Assembly (NCBI GenBank): GCA_937124965.1 | Contig: CAKZLB010000067.1 | Coordinates: 1 to 64,000 of the forward strand | DNA from: an uncultured Bacteroidota bacterium | GTDB lineage: Bacteria > Bacteroidota > Bacteroidia > NS11-12g > UBA9320 | Direction of reading: 5' to 3' | DNA length: 64,000 bases | Shown here: positions 18,353 to 27,140 of the stretch, piece after piece | How positions within the stretch are numbered: position 1 is the first letter of the stretch | How the letters are laid out: each line of letters begins with the position of its first letter | Made by a program: the position numbers and the translations under genes | Notes under the pieces: generated by a model | What the model saw: the letters and a program-made list of their open reading frames with translations, nothing else | Told to the model about the DNA's origin: nothing | The model's database searches: none

Positions 18353-18703
18353 ATGTCGGTTACATATACCATTTTAAAGCAACCCGGGTCCATTTGTGGT
18401 TTGCCAACGGGTTATAGTTTAAATATTCTCGCAGAACCAGGTTTGAGCTATTCAGGACATCAAATTTTACAGATGGATGGAAATTATGTAACAGAGATTA
18501 GAATCGATTACAATGAACTAGGTACAGGAGGACCTGTTACAATTTCTTTGTGTGATAACGTGCCTACTGTTTGTCCTCCAGAAAGTGTCATACTTACAAT
18601 CACTACAAATGTTATTGATGATCCTGAAAAGACCGATTCGGAGTCAATTGATTATGGACACGCCTCGGTTGGTGGGGGGCACCAGCCTGCAGCCAGTGCG
18701 TAA
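18353..18703 (+). CDS. Unknown small protein, first gene of TPR-kinase module 1
   Basis: 116 residues with no signal peptide or membrane segment. It is predicted to be beta-rich (NILAEPGLSYSG, YVTEIRIDYNELG, PVTISLC, VILTITTNV), with five cysteines, and ends in a short flexible Gly/Ala tail (GGGHQPAASA). No family was recognised. Its last eight bases overlap the GTG start of the histidine kinase, so the two are translationally coupled. The second kinase module at 33-36 kb has the same arrangement with a longer unknown protein (35624-36358). That makes a role in, or as output of, the signalling pathway likely, but this is inference. Confidence 0.75.
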   Translation: MSVTYTILKQPGSICGLPTGYSLNILAEPGLSYSGHQILQMDGNYVTEIRIDYNELGTGGPVTISLCDNVPTVCPPESVILTITTNVIDDPEKTDSESIDYGHASVGGGHQPAASA

Positions 18704-20498
18704 GTTCTTATACATATGTATTGTTGCAAGTTTTCTTTTTAGTTGCAACTCTGGACCAAAAACCAACCTCGATGAAATTCACAAAATAGATTTGGAGAAT
18801 GAGGCTGCGTTTGCATTAGTACGCAAAGATCAGGACTCGTGTCTCAAGATTCTAAAGAATACGATACAAGAGTCGGCTGAAATAAATTATGAAGTTGGTC
18901 AGGCCAGAGCCTTGTCCATATATGGAATAATTTTAACGGATAGACGACAGAATGATTCTGCAATCTTGATTCATCGCCAAGCTTTAAAACTTCGACAAGA
19001 TGCGAATGATCAAGTTGGTGTGGCAAAGTCTCTATCGAACATTGCAGAAATATATGAGTATTCTGGCGATAATAAAATGTCGATTCAAATTGCTGATAGT
19101 GCACGAAGACTTTATGTTGAAGCGGACAGTTTGCAATACCTTGCAGGAATATATGGAAATATAGCGATTAACTATATCCTTCAAGAGGAGAATGATTCTG
19201 CAAAAAAATATTTCTTGAATGCTGTTGTTGCTGCAAACAAATATCCTGTTACACCGTATGCATTAATGAACGCATACAAGAATTATGGGTTATTTTCTTT
19301 AGATAATATAAGTATTGATACTGCTGAGTTTTATGTTAGGAAAGCATTAAAGGTTGCCATTGACAATGAGTTAGAAACCCAATTGGCGGGGCTCTATTTG
19401 TCGTTGGGTAGTATTTTAAGAAAAAAAGACCCACTCGAAACTAGTAGGTTGTACGATACAGCACTCCAGTTGGGAAACCAACAGAACTGGCCTGGGTTAA
19501 AAACAAAAATTTTACTTTCCAAGTTAAGGTATGAAAAGGGTTTGTCAAGTTCCGAAATTATTGCGTTGTACGATAGTCTGCGAGTCGCTGACAAAGAGAC
19601 TTATAGCCTGAAGAGACTAAAGAATTTTGCTGATTTTGAAGTGAAGTACAAAACGGCTGAAACAGAAGCTCGAAATCGCGAACTAAAGGCGGCAGGAGAA
19701 TTAAAGACCAAAACCCAAATAGCCTTACTAATATTTTTGCTTTTGTCCATTGCGGTAATAGTTTTTGTACTTCGAAATTTACGATTGACAAAGAGAGTTG
19801 CAGCTTCGGAGAAAGAGCTTGCAGAGCAGCAAATCGAACAATTAATTAAAACTCAAGAAGTTCAAAAAATTGATGATATGCTTGAGGTTCAGGAAAAGGA
19901 AAGAAAGCGAATAGCGTCGGATTTGCATGATCGACTGGGAAGCTTGTTGGGTGCGTTAAAACTTAATTTTGGTTCGTTGTCGCATAAGCACAAAGAAGTC
20001 TTAAATACTACGCCAGAACCATTTGAAGCAGTCAAGAAACTTATCAATGAATCGACTTCTGAAGTGCGACGTATTTCACATGACATGTCATCAGGCACCT
20101 TGACAAAATTCGGATTGTTGCAGGCTATTTATGACTTGAAAACTACCTTAAAATCAAGTGGAAAATTGCACATTGAATTTCATGAAAATGGTCTTGAAAA
20201 TAGATTGTCATCTTTTCAAGAAATAACGTTGTACCGAATTTTACAAGAGTTGGTGAGCAATACCATTAAACATGCAAAAGCAAAAACAATTGAAATTCAT
20301 CTTACAAAATCAGGCAATCACTTAATGATGCTTGTTGAAGACGACGGGGTTGGATTTGATATTTCGAAAGTTAAACAAGGCCTTGGTCTTAGAAACATGG
20401 AAAATAGAGCAAAGTCTATTGGAGCAACGTTAACTATAGACAGTAATGAAAAATCTGGAACTACAGCATCTATTGAACTAGAAATTGACGATGAGTAA
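18696..20498 (+). CDS. TPR sensor histidine kinase, lipoprotein-type N-terminus (HisKA_3 family)
   Basis: About 600 residues. GTG at 18696 is preferred because it directly gives MRKF, a hydrophobic core and lipobox FLFSC; the in-frame ATG at 18654 would add 14 polar residues. About eight TPR-like helices fill residues 30-340. One membrane helix follows (LLIFLLLSIAVIVFVL, about 345-360), then a coiled coil, the phospho-acceptor box ERKRIASDLHDRLGS with His411, and an HATPase domain (ELVSNTIKHAKA, DDGVGFD, GLGLRNM). This is the NarX/DesK-like class that signals to LuxR-type regulators. Periplasmic TPRs probably sense a protein or envelope state. It overlaps the unknown gene upstream by 8 bases and the regulator downstream by 8 bases. 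Confidence 0.9.
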   Translation: MRKFLYICIVASFLFSCNSGPKTNLDEIHKIDLENEAAFALVRKDQDSCLKILKNTIQESAEINYEVGQARALSIYGIILTDRRQNDSAILIHRQALKLRQDANDQVGVAKSLSNIAEIYEYSGDNKMSIQIADSARRLYVEADSLQYLAGIYGNIAINYILQEENDSAKKYFLNAVVAANKYPVTPYALMNAYKNYGLFSLDNISIDTAEFYVRKALKVAIDNELETQLAGLYLSLGSILRKKDPLETSRLYDTALQLGNQQNWPGLKTKILLSKLRYEKGLSSSEIIALYDSLRVADKETYSLKRLKNFADFEVKYKTAETEARNRELKAAGELKTKTQIALLIFLLLSIAVIVFVLRNLRLTKRVAASEKELAEQQIEQLIKTQEVQKIDDMLEVQEKERKRIASDLHDRLGSLLGALKLNFGSLSHKHKEVLNTTPEPFEAVKKLINESTSEVRRISHDMSSGTLTKFGLLQAIYDLKTTLKSSGKLHIEFHENGLENRLSSFQEITLYRILQELVSNTIKHAKAKTIEIHLTKSGNHLMMLVEDDGVGFDISKVKQGLGLRNMENRAKSIGATLTIDSNEKSGTTASIELEIDDE

Positions 20499-21129
20499 AA
20501 CGCGATTAATTATTGTAGACGACCATCAGTTGGTGATCGATGGATTGAAAAATCTTGTGTCGCAAATTCACAAGGTTGATTTGGTCGGTACGTTTTCAGA
20601 TGCGCGAAAGGCTCTTTCATTTGTCGAGAATAATGCTTTGGAATTGGTGGTAATCGATGTGTCAATGCCTCATATATCTGGAGGCGAGTTTGTACAGAAA
20701 GTGAAACAGTTTAATACTCGATTGCGATTCGTTGTAATGACCATGCACAATGACCCTAAAACTATAAAAAAGATGATTCAGCTTGGGGCTGACGGATATG
20801 TGTTAAAAAGTGCAGAGTATGGCATACTGCATAAGGCAATAGAAACTGTTATGTCGGGAAGCAAGTATTATGACCCAGATGTCCAACGAGTGTTGGATAA
20901 CAGTTTTAAACCAACCGCAGAATCTCAAGGTCAACGAATAACGTTATCGAAAAGAGAGTTGGGTGTATTGGAATTAATGTCGGAGGGGTTAACCACTGAC
21001 GAGATTGCAGAAAAATTATTTATCAGTAAACACACTGTTAATTCACATAGAAAGAATTTAAGTTTTAAATTTGATACGAGTAGACCAATTGAGTTGTTGA
21101 CTAAAGCAAAGAATCTTGGTTTTATTTGA
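20491..21129 (+). CDS. NarL/LuxR-type response regulator of module 1
   Basis: 212 residues from ATG 20491; a TTG two codons upstream is less likely. The receiver domain has acidic pocket DDH (9-11), phospho-acceptor Asp56 (VVIDVSMP) and Lys in LKSAEYG. The C-terminal LuxR-type helix-turn-helix is SKRELGVLELMSEG ... TDEIAEKLFISKHTVNSHRKNL. The start overlaps the kinase stop (ATGAGTAA), so the pair is coupled and surely cognate. Targets may include the barrel and TPR lipoprotein genes just downstream. Confidence 0.93.
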   Translation: MSKTRLIIVDDHQLVIDGLKNLVSQIHKVDLVGTFSDARKALSFVENNALELVVIDVSMPHISGGEFVQKVKQFNTRLRFVVMTMHNDPKTIKKMIQLGADGYVLKSAEYGILHKAIETVMSGSKYYDPDVQRVLDNSFKPTAESQGQRITLSKRELGVLELMSEGLTTDEIAEKLFISKHTVNSHRKNLSFKFDTSRPIELLTKAKNLGFI

Positions 21130-21141
21130 ACAAAACGAACT

Positions 21142-21963
21142 ATGTCATACCAGAACCAACCGCTTAAATTTATCATGTTCTTTATTGCGAATTTGGTGTT
21201 ATCCCAATGTGTGAATGCGGCTTCTGATTCAACAAATACGTGGAAAAAACAATTTAGCATACATAAGTTTAACGTTCTAAACCATAATATAAATGGGACT
21301 TTTACATATCCGTCAATCAGATATTCACACTTTTTAAGCGTGCCGTTGGAGGAGATTAAATATGCAAGGGATCAATCACCGTTGCGCAATAAACCAAGCT
21401 TGGGCATTACTTTCGGTTTAACAAGACAAGTATACAGTAACACATTGTTTTCTATTGGGGCGCGAGTAATGAACATAAAGATGGGCCTAGATCCCAGTGC
21501 CGTTAAGATTAGTAACGAATATGGTCAAGCATATGAAGGTTGGCGGTTAACATCAGGTAATTTTTCTTTAGTGTACACGAATGTATATTTTCGATTGCTT
21601 CGAAACATTAATCTGCCTAAAGGCAAATTAAAACAACGGGTGGGACTGGGCTTATCACTAAACACAATATTTCGTAGTAAATACCAAATACATGCTGAAG
21701 AATTTGCATGGGATCCAACATTTCAAACGAAATCTGGGTCTTTTGAGGCGTTTGATATTCGTGAAAAGGATAATTTTTTTAGCATGTTTCCAGAATTCCA
21801 ATATCAAATTCGATTAAAACAGTTGAAACAAGGAAGTCTGTGGTTTGACGTAACCTATTTAACTAAATTACGTTACGCCACAAAAGCTGAATTAAAAACG
21901 ATAGACGCCTTCAATCATCAAATTACCTCATTAGGTTTAGGCTTGCTCTTTGAGATGAATTGA
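21142..21963 (+). CDS. Outer-membrane beta-barrel protein, downstream of module 1
   Basis: 273 residues with a signal peptide ending around CVNAA. The mature part shows alternating amphipathic strands (LFSIGARVMNIKMGL, RVGLGLSLNTIFRSKYQIHA, GSLWFDVTYLTKLRYA) and closes with SLGLGLLFEMN, typical of small outer-membrane barrels. It starts 12 bases after the response regulator. A clearly related but broken copy lies at 30692-31512, with matching blocks around RIGFGLLINSAFLSEYEL and NGSLWF. Function unknown; the context suggests it belongs to the kinase regulon or provides its sensory input. Confidence 0.8.
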   Translation: MSYQNQPLKFIMFFIANLVLSQCVNAASDSTNTWKKQFSIHKFNVLNHNINGTFTYPSIRYSHFLSVPLEEIKYARDQSPLRNKPSLGITFGLTRQVYSNTLFSIGARVMNIKMGLDPSAVKISNEYGQAYEGWRLTSGNFSLVYTNVYFRLLRNINLPKGKLKQRVGLGLSLNTIFRSKYQIHAEEFAWDPTFQTKSGSFEAFDIREKDNFFSMFPEFQYQIRLKQLKQGSLWFDVTYLTKLRYATKAELKTIDAFNHQITSLGLGLLFEMN

Positions 21964-21995
21964 ATTATATCCGTATTTTTAGCGAAATATTAGAA

Positions 21996-22853
21996 ATGAT
22001 TAAAGTGATAAAAGGAGCATGCATTTTTATGCTCATGTTTATGGTGAGCTGCTCTACAGTTCAAGAAAAAACGAAAGACGTAGCTTCTGACCAAAAAGTA
22101 GAGGAACTATCACCCAATGAAATGTTAACACAAGCCTACCAGTTTTTTAAGGAAGGCAATGACTCTGCATCCATTCGATTAGCCAATCGTGTTTTAGAAA
22201 TTGGTAGAGAAACAAAAAATGACACACTCGTTGGAAGGGCATTAACATCGTTATGTCGAAATTCTCAACGGCAACTAGATACAACTCGTTTGGCTGAACT
22301 TAGTGCTCAACTCAGCGATTTAGCTGCGACTTCCGGAAACCAAAAGTGGTTGATGTATCGAGCGCACATGAACGCAGAAATGTGGCGCTTAATTGGAAAT
22401 ATGGATAGGGCAGAAGCTTTCTACAATGAGAGTATGAAGATTAGTTATGCAACCAATTCCATGGGAATGTATACAATTGATCATTTCAATAAATCATTAG
22501 TGTCAACAGCAAAGGGTGACTTTGAAACTGCCAGTGAACTAATTAAAAAATACTATCAACTTCGTTTCGAGGCGGATTCAACTTCTGAAGATGCTTACGG
22601 GTTAATTGCACTGGCTTACTTACTCGAACAACAGGGTAATTATGAAGGTGCACACGAAGTTGCTGTGGCGACGAGAAAATTGTTTGAGCAGCAAAATCTT
22701 TTTCCTGAGCCACCGGATGAAAAGCCATTACTGATGGTTGAGTCTAGTGTGAAAGAGAAATTGGATCCTTTCACATACCACGCAGATAGTATGTCGGGTG
22801 CATCAGCAACCGTTCCCGTTTTGTTGGGAAAGTATTTGGGTTTTAGTGAATAG
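21996..22853 (+). CDS. TPR-like lipoprotein
   Basis: 285 residues from ATG 21996. A TTG at 21960 that overlaps the barrel stop is also in frame, but the ATG yields a clean lipoprotein signal with lipobox MVSC. The mature part is alpha-helical, with several TPR-like pairs (ANRVLEIGRETKNDTLVGRAL, AEAFYNESMKISYATN, AYLLEQQGNYEGAHEVA). It lies 32 bases downstream of the barrel gene. A TPR protein is also found beside the broken paralogous barrel at 30 kb, so barrel plus TPR seems to be a unit. No known family function. Confidence 0.8.
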   Translation: MIKVIKGACIFMLMFMVSCSTVQEKTKDVASDQKVEELSPNEMLTQAYQFFKEGNDSASIRLANRVLEIGRETKNDTLVGRALTSLCRNSQRQLDTTRLAELSAQLSDLAATSGNQKWLMYRAHMNAEMWRLIGNMDRAEAFYNESMKISYATNSMGMYTIDHFNKSLVSTAKGDFETASELIKKYYQLRFEADSTSEDAYGLIALAYLLEQQGNYEGAHEVAVATRKLFEQQNLFPEPPDEKPLLMVESSVKEKLDPFTYHADSMSGASATVPVLLGKYLGFSE

Positions 22854-22857
22854 TTTT

Positions 22858-22951
22858 TAGTGAATAGATAATAGTTAATAGTGAAGAGATGATAGTGAAT
22901 AGTTTACAGTTGATAGTGAATAGATAATAGTTGTTAGTGAAGAGATAATAG
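22858..22951. repeat. Imperfect 56-bp tandem repeat of TAGTGAATAGATAATAG units
   Basis: Two nearly identical copies of about 38 bases begin at 22858 and 22914, a period of 56, built from shorter AGTGAA/ATAATAG words. They lie just after the TPR lipoprotein stop, and most of that spacer consists of them. No hairpin or coding potential. Confidence 0.75.
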
Positions 22952-23007
22952 TTAGATTGTTCGTGAAACTATTGACACTTTAAAAGAGGTAATTTAATCT
23001 ACAATAC

Positions 23008-24033
23008 ATGGAGTTATTAAAACTAAAAGAACTCATTCAAGGTATTCCCAAAGCTGAACTCCATTTGCATATTGAAGGTAGTTTTGAACCTGAACTGATG
23101 TTCGAAATTGCCAAAAGAAATAATATTAAACTAGAATATGATTCTGTTGATTCGCTGAAGAAAGCTTACAAATTCAGTAATCTTCAAGAATTCTTAGATA
23201 TCTATTACATAGGTGCTCAAGTATTGCTTCATGAGCAGGATTTCTATGATTTAACCTGGGCATATCTAACCAAAGTTCACAGTCAAAATGTGGTTCATGT
23301 TGAACTGTTTTTTGACCCGCAGACTCACACTGATCGCGGTGTCGATTTTGGTGTTGTAATCAATGGGATCTATAAAGCCCTTGAAAAAGGCAGACAAGAA
23401 TTAAACATTTCGTATAAACTCATTATGTCTTATTTGAGGCATCTGAGTGAAGAAGAAGCTTTTAAAACACTTGAAGCATCATTGCTGTACAGTGATTGGA
23501 TTGACGGTGTCGGGTTGGATTCATCTGAAAAGGGAAATCCTCCAAGTAAGTTTGAAAGAGTTTTTGAAGCATCAGCAAAACATGGATATTCATTAGTTGC
23601 TCATGCGGGTGAAGAAGGTCCAGTGGAATACATTTGGGAAGCACTTAATTTATTGAACGTAGTGCGAATTGATCATGGAAATCGATGTTTGGATGACGAA
23701 GCCCTAATTCAAGAATTGATTGAGAAGAATATTGCACTTACGCTTTGTCCACTAAGTAATGTTGCGTTGAAAGTAATTCATAAAATGGAAGATCACCCTG
23801 TGCTAACGTTACTTGAAAAAGGAGTTTTGGCAACCATTCACTCCGACGACCCGGCGTATTTTGGTGGTTATATGAACGAGAATTATTATGAAACTGCTAG
23901 GGCATTACACTTGACGGAGAATCATTTGAGACAGTTAGCGATCAACGCTTTTGAGGCAAGTTGGCTCAGCCAGGCCGAAAAGGACAAAAACATTTCCTCG
24001 GTCAATAATTATTTTGATTCATATATTGGGTAA
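23008..24033 (+). CDS. Adenine deaminase (adenosine-deaminase family, Aah1/PA0148 type)
   Basis: 341 residues. Metal and active-site motifs are complete: HLHIEGS near residue 20, HAGEEG (His and Glu), RIDHGNR (His) and HSDDPAYFGG (Asp pair). Sequence blocks such as EPELMFEIAKRN, FSNLQEFLDIYY, EQDFYDLTWAYL and HVELFFDPQTHTDRG resemble the adenine deaminase branch (yeast Aah1, Pseudomonas PA0148) more than true adenosine deaminase. It converts adenine, or less likely adenosine, to hypoxanthine in purine salvage. Cytoplasmic. Transcribed alone between two repeat-rich spacers. Confidence 0.85.
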   Translation: MELLKLKELIQGIPKAELHLHIEGSFEPELMFEIAKRNNIKLEYDSVDSLKKAYKFSNLQEFLDIYYIGAQVLLHEQDFYDLTWAYLTKVHSQNVVHVELFFDPQTHTDRGVDFGVVINGIYKALEKGRQELNISYKLIMSYLRHLSEEEAFKTLEASLLYSDWIDGVGLDSSEKGNPPSKFERVFEASAKHGYSLVAHAGEEGPVEYIWEALNLLNVVRIDHGNRCLDDEALIQELIEKNIALTLCPLSNVALKVIHKMEDHPVLTLLEKGVLATIHSDDPAYFGGYMNENYYETARALHLTENHLRQLAINAFEASWLSQAEKDKNISSVNNYFDSYIG

Positions 24034-24112
24034 TTGGTTCTTTATGAGTTTGATTCAATAAAATCAGCGTATGTTTACCGCTAAATTAATGTTGAAATTG
24101 CAATTCAAACAT

Positions 24113-24216
24113 CACACTTCTGCCTTCCGAGTTCCTGTATCTGAACTGTCTTCCTTTCTATCGACAGATACGACTTATAGGCAGGCTTCACCCTTCTGAC
24201 TTCACACTTCTGCCTT
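24113..24216. repeat. Repeat-rich spacer with two CACACTTCTGCCTT copies and a hairpin
   Basis: The 14-bp word CACACTTCTGCCTT occurs at 24113-24126 and 24203-24216, with further CTTCTGAC/CCTTCTG variants between. GTATCTG (24137-24143) and CAGATAC (24165-24171) form a 7-bp inverted repeat. It resembles the low-complexity spacer after mtaB in style, not in sequence. Confidence 0.7.
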
Positions 24217-24223
24217 ATAGTTA

Positions 24224-25189
24224 ATGTCTCAAACTCGGTTCCTATACACGTTTAATTACGACTTTCATCATGCTGAATTGTGTAAGTTAGAATCTCGACA
24301 GATTTTTAATTCAGAAGAAACGGATAGGCTTATTTTTTCTAACGTTGACGCTGACCCGTCTATTAGTCCGTTTATCAAAAACCGCATTGAAATCACTTCG
24401 TTGTCGAATAACTACGATGATTTTTTATCTAAGATCAAAGAGGAGAACATTCTAACAGAGGATTTTAAGATTGAATATGTTCGCTTAGAAGGTGACTCGC
24501 GAACATCTGAAGAAAGGCATGAAAAGTTGACTGATGTTGGGTACTGTATGGTTGGCGAATCAAATTTTAAACAGCCCACTGTAACGTATGCTATTTGTAA
24601 CTACAAAGATTATTGGTATTTCGGAGTTTATACAAAACACGATCACGACTGGCACAAGCATAAAAAAAAGCCCCGCACCTTTAGTAGTTCTATAAACATA
24701 GACATTGCAAAAACGCTTATCAGTGTCGCTGCAAAAGGGGATAAGACCAAACAACTTTTAGATGCGTGTTGTGGAGTGGGAACTGTGTTGCTTGAAGCAT
24801 GTTGTGCTGGATTCAATTTAGAAGGATGTGATATTAACTTTAAAGCCTGCAATAACTCGCGAGAGAACTTACAGTTTTTTAATTATTCAACGACTGTGTT
24901 TTGTTCTGATATTAAAGACCTTAACAAACAATACGATAGTATAATCATTGATCTTCCGTATAACTTATATACCTATTCAAACGATGAAATTGTATTAAAT
25001 ATCATCAAATCAGCGAGCAAATTAGCTCCACGAATAGTCGTTGTATCAATAAGCGATATTGAAACGTTTATCAACCAATCAGGGTTAAGAGTTGTCGATT
25101 ACTGCACCGTTGGGAAACGCGGAAAGTCGAAGTTTGAGCGAAGAATTTGGGTGTGTGAAAGAGTAAATCGCAGTGATGTGCATATATAG
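24224..25189 (+). CDS. Trm11-like SAM-dependent RNA methyltransferase
   Basis: 321 residues. The C-terminal half is a Rossmann methyltransferase: motif I LDACCGVGTVLLEA (about 184-197), the following acidic GCDI, CSDIKDL, and the catalytic motif IV IIDLPYNLY typical of N2-guanine/N6-adenine RNA and DNA methylases of the UPF0020/Trm11 group. The N-terminal 130 residues may be a degenerate THUMP-like region. The probable substrate is a tRNA or rRNA guanine. Cytoplasmic. It is a single gene facing the GH16 gene. The exact target cannot be inferred. Confidence 0.8.
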   Translation: MSQTRFLYTFNYDFHHAELCKLESRQIFNSEETDRLIFSNVDADPSISPFIKNRIEITSLSNNYDDFLSKIKEENILTEDFKIEYVRLEGDSRTSEERHEKLTDVGYCMVGESNFKQPTVTYAICNYKDYWYFGVYTKHDHDWHKHKKKPRTFSSSINIDIAKTLISVAAKGDKTKQLLDACCGVGTVLLEACCAGFNLEGCDINFKACNNSRENLQFFNYSTTVFCSDIKDLNKQYDSIIIDLPYNLYTYSNDEIVLNIIKSASKLAPRIVVVSISDIETFINQSGLRVVDYCTVGKRGKSKFERRIWVCERVNRSDVHI

Positions 25190-25217
25190 AAAGTATGCAT
25201 ATTCCATCCTTGTAACA

Positions 25218-26807
25218 CTACCTAACCACAATGTGCTTAACCGCTTTGTTTTTATTGGAATATATTTCCATCAAATAAACTCCTGCGGATAAATTACTGA
25301 CATCGATGGAGTGAAGGTCGGTGTCCTTCGTAAGTACCATTTTTCCATAAACGTCATACAATGAAAGACTGCTTAATGCAACGTCTGAAGTGATGGTAAT
25401 TTTATCATTACTTGGGTTTGGGAAGAGTTGAATTGCTTCATTTAAATTGAAATTATGACCGACACTAGCTTCTCCCTCTTGATAAACTTTTACATAGTCG
25501 ATAATCATTGCATCCTCGGTAAAACTTGAGCTAACAGTTCCAGCATAACCTCCTAATGCCACATTTAGCAAAATGTATTGGTCTTCAACAAATGGCCAGG
25601 TTCTAGCATCTTTAATAGTCGGGTTATAGGTATAGTACCCAACGCCATCTAACAAAAAGGTAATTTGATTGGGAGACCAATTTACCGAATATACATGAAA
25701 ATCGGTTCCAAGATTATTGGCAATTGTTCCGCCTTTGTTTGGCGATCCAGCATGGCAACAAGGTGTATGTAAGGCACTACTGATAAAGTTTATATCTTCA
25801 CTAGGGAAAATTCCATGTTCCATAATATCGATTTCACCACACTCTGGCCAACTAGTACTTCCATGTGTGGGTTGCCAATATCCGCCTGTTTCATTAATAT
25901 TTTTACCCAACGTCCATATGGCCGGCCACGTTCCTTGTTCGATTGGCAATTTTGCTCGAACATCAATACGGCCATAGGTAAATGCAAATTTTGAATTTAA
26001 TCGAGCCGAAGTGTAGTTTTTGGTCAGCCCTTGGTCTGTAAACTTTTCCTTTTTTGCAACAATGTGAAGAAACCCTGAATCATCAACAAACGAGTTGTCT
26101 GTGCGATTGGTGTAATGCTGTACTTCACCATTTGCCCATCCGACATTTGGAACAATAACCTTCGTTTGATGGTGCCAGTTGGTTGAATTTACAGCACCAC
26201 GAACATCAAAATTGTCAGCCCAAACCAACTTTTTATATTCAACATCAATTTCGTTGGGATCTTTAGCAACACTACCATCGTTTATATTATCGAGTAAATA
26301 AGTTCCTGGAGTTGGTGTGCCTCCATCAATTAATATCGTTAGCTTATCGTATTTGCCCTTGGCATTGACTGATGTAGAACCATCAGAACTTAATACAGCT
26401 TTTGAAAAATCGAACGGAATGGAGTCAGTCCATCCACCACCACTTGGAACGTCTATAGTAACTTGAACATCTGAGTTGGGTCCTTTCTCTAACTTTAATA
26501 TGATGTTGTGTTTATTTGGATCAAACCCATAAAACGATAGATAAATCGTTTGTTGAAAATCGAGATCAATAGATCTTTTTAAATCAATAGTAAAGCCTTG
26601 CCAAGCTTCAGAACCATCGTTATAAAATTGTCCTACATCATTTGACGCATCTGTTGGATCCTGATTAAACGAAAAACCACTTCCAGCAAACCCAGTAAAA
26701 CTGTGTAATGAGTTAGAGAATTCTATGGGCAACTGCTGAGAAAAAGACGACTGTGAGCAGAATAAAAAACAAACAATTAGTATGGCGATTTTATTTCTGA
26801 AAGGCAT
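25218..26807 (-). CDS. Secreted GH16 beta-1,3-glucanase (laminarinase-like) with T9SS sorting domain
   Basis: 529 residues with a signal peptide (core IAILIVCFLFCS, cleavage near SSFSQ). Residues about 25-185 are a carbohydrate-binding-like beta sandwich. The GH16 catalytic domain spans about 195-440, with the E-x-D-x-x-E signature in ECGEIDIMEHG (Glu325, Asp327, Glu330) and family blocks GEVQHYT, TWPAIWTLG and YILLNVALGG. A type A sorting domain closes it (IQLFPNPSNDKITI, GVYLMEIYSN). It is expected to hydrolyse laminarin or similar beta-1,3-glucans outside the cell. No SusC/SusD pair is nearby, so it is not part of a classical polysaccharide utilisation locus. Confidence 0.93.
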   Translation of the reverse strand: MPFRNKIAILIVCFLFCSQSSFSQQLPIEFSNSLHSFTGFAGSGFSFNQDPTDASNDVGQFYNDGSEAWQGFTIDLKRSIDLDFQQTIYLSFYGFDPNKHNIILKLEKGPNSDVQVTIDVPSGGGWTDSIPFDFSKAVLSSDGSTSVNAKGKYDKLTILIDGGTPTPGTYLLDNINDGSVAKDPNEIDVEYKKLVWADNFDVRGAVNSTNWHHQTKVIVPNVGWANGEVQHYTNRTDNSFVDDSGFLHIVAKKEKFTDQGLTKNYTSARLNSKFAFTYGRIDVRAKLPIEQGTWPAIWTLGKNINETGGYWQPTHGSTSWPECGEIDIMEHGIFPSEDINFISSALHTPCCHAGSPNKGGTIANNLGTDFHVYSVNWSPNQITFLLDGVGYYTYNPTIKDARTWPFVEDQYILLNVALGGYAGTVSSSFTEDAMIIDYVKVYQEGEASVGHNFNLNEAIQLFPNPSNDKITITSDVALSSLSLYDVYGKMVLTKDTDLHSIDVSNLSAGVYLMEIYSNKNKAVKHIVVR

Positions 26808-27140
26808 GTGTCAAAAGTATCTAAATAGTACCTCGATAAAAACGAATAGAAATAACTTGGCGTTGTGATGACTATCAGCCCAAAAAAAATCTGGTACATG
26901 GACGGCAAATATGCACACTAACGGACGCACTTAATATGGCGAATATTTTGTGGTACGACGAATCAATGTTTTACAGTATTTCATCTCAATTGATGAAGTC
27001 AAAGAAGGGATACTATAACATTTTAGAATCTACCCAAAATAGAAGCTTAGGGTCAATGAAATCGTAACTATCTCATGGCTGTGCTTTGCTACATCCAGGA
27101 AGGTTTGTTTTTTTTGTAAAACAATAACAATCATTCGCTC
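26808..27140. other. Spacer with gene relics between GH16 and the nucleotidyltransferase pair
   Basis: About 330 bases without an intact gene. It contains the Fic-like relic listed separately and, before it at 26889-26927, a short stretch reading KKIWYMDGKYAH then stop on the + strand. It looks like decayed accessory DNA. Confidence 0.5.
26935..27066 (+). pseudogene. C-terminal relic of a Fic-family protein
   Basis: A 43-residue frame reads ILWYDESMFYSISSQLMKSK followed by KGYYNILESTQNRS. This closely resembles the segment after the catalytic core of Fic/DOC AMP-transferases (WYD..FYSLS..L...K..YY..LE.TQ). The catalytic HPFxxGNGR motif and the rest of the gene are absent, and no neighbouring frame supplies them. 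It is probably the remnant of a deleted Fic gene, recognised from memory of the family only. Confidence 0.45.

Noticed and set aside
18552-18695. Longer kinase start (TTG 18552 or ATG 18654)
   Set aside because: It would overlap the upstream gene heavily and put a long polar stretch before the lipobox; GTG 18696 gives a normal lipoprotein signal.
26889-26927. Peptide KKIWYMDGKYAH resembling the N-terminus of branched-chain aminotransferases
   Set aside because: Only a dozen residues before a stop, no continuation in any frame; too short to support an ilvE relic.
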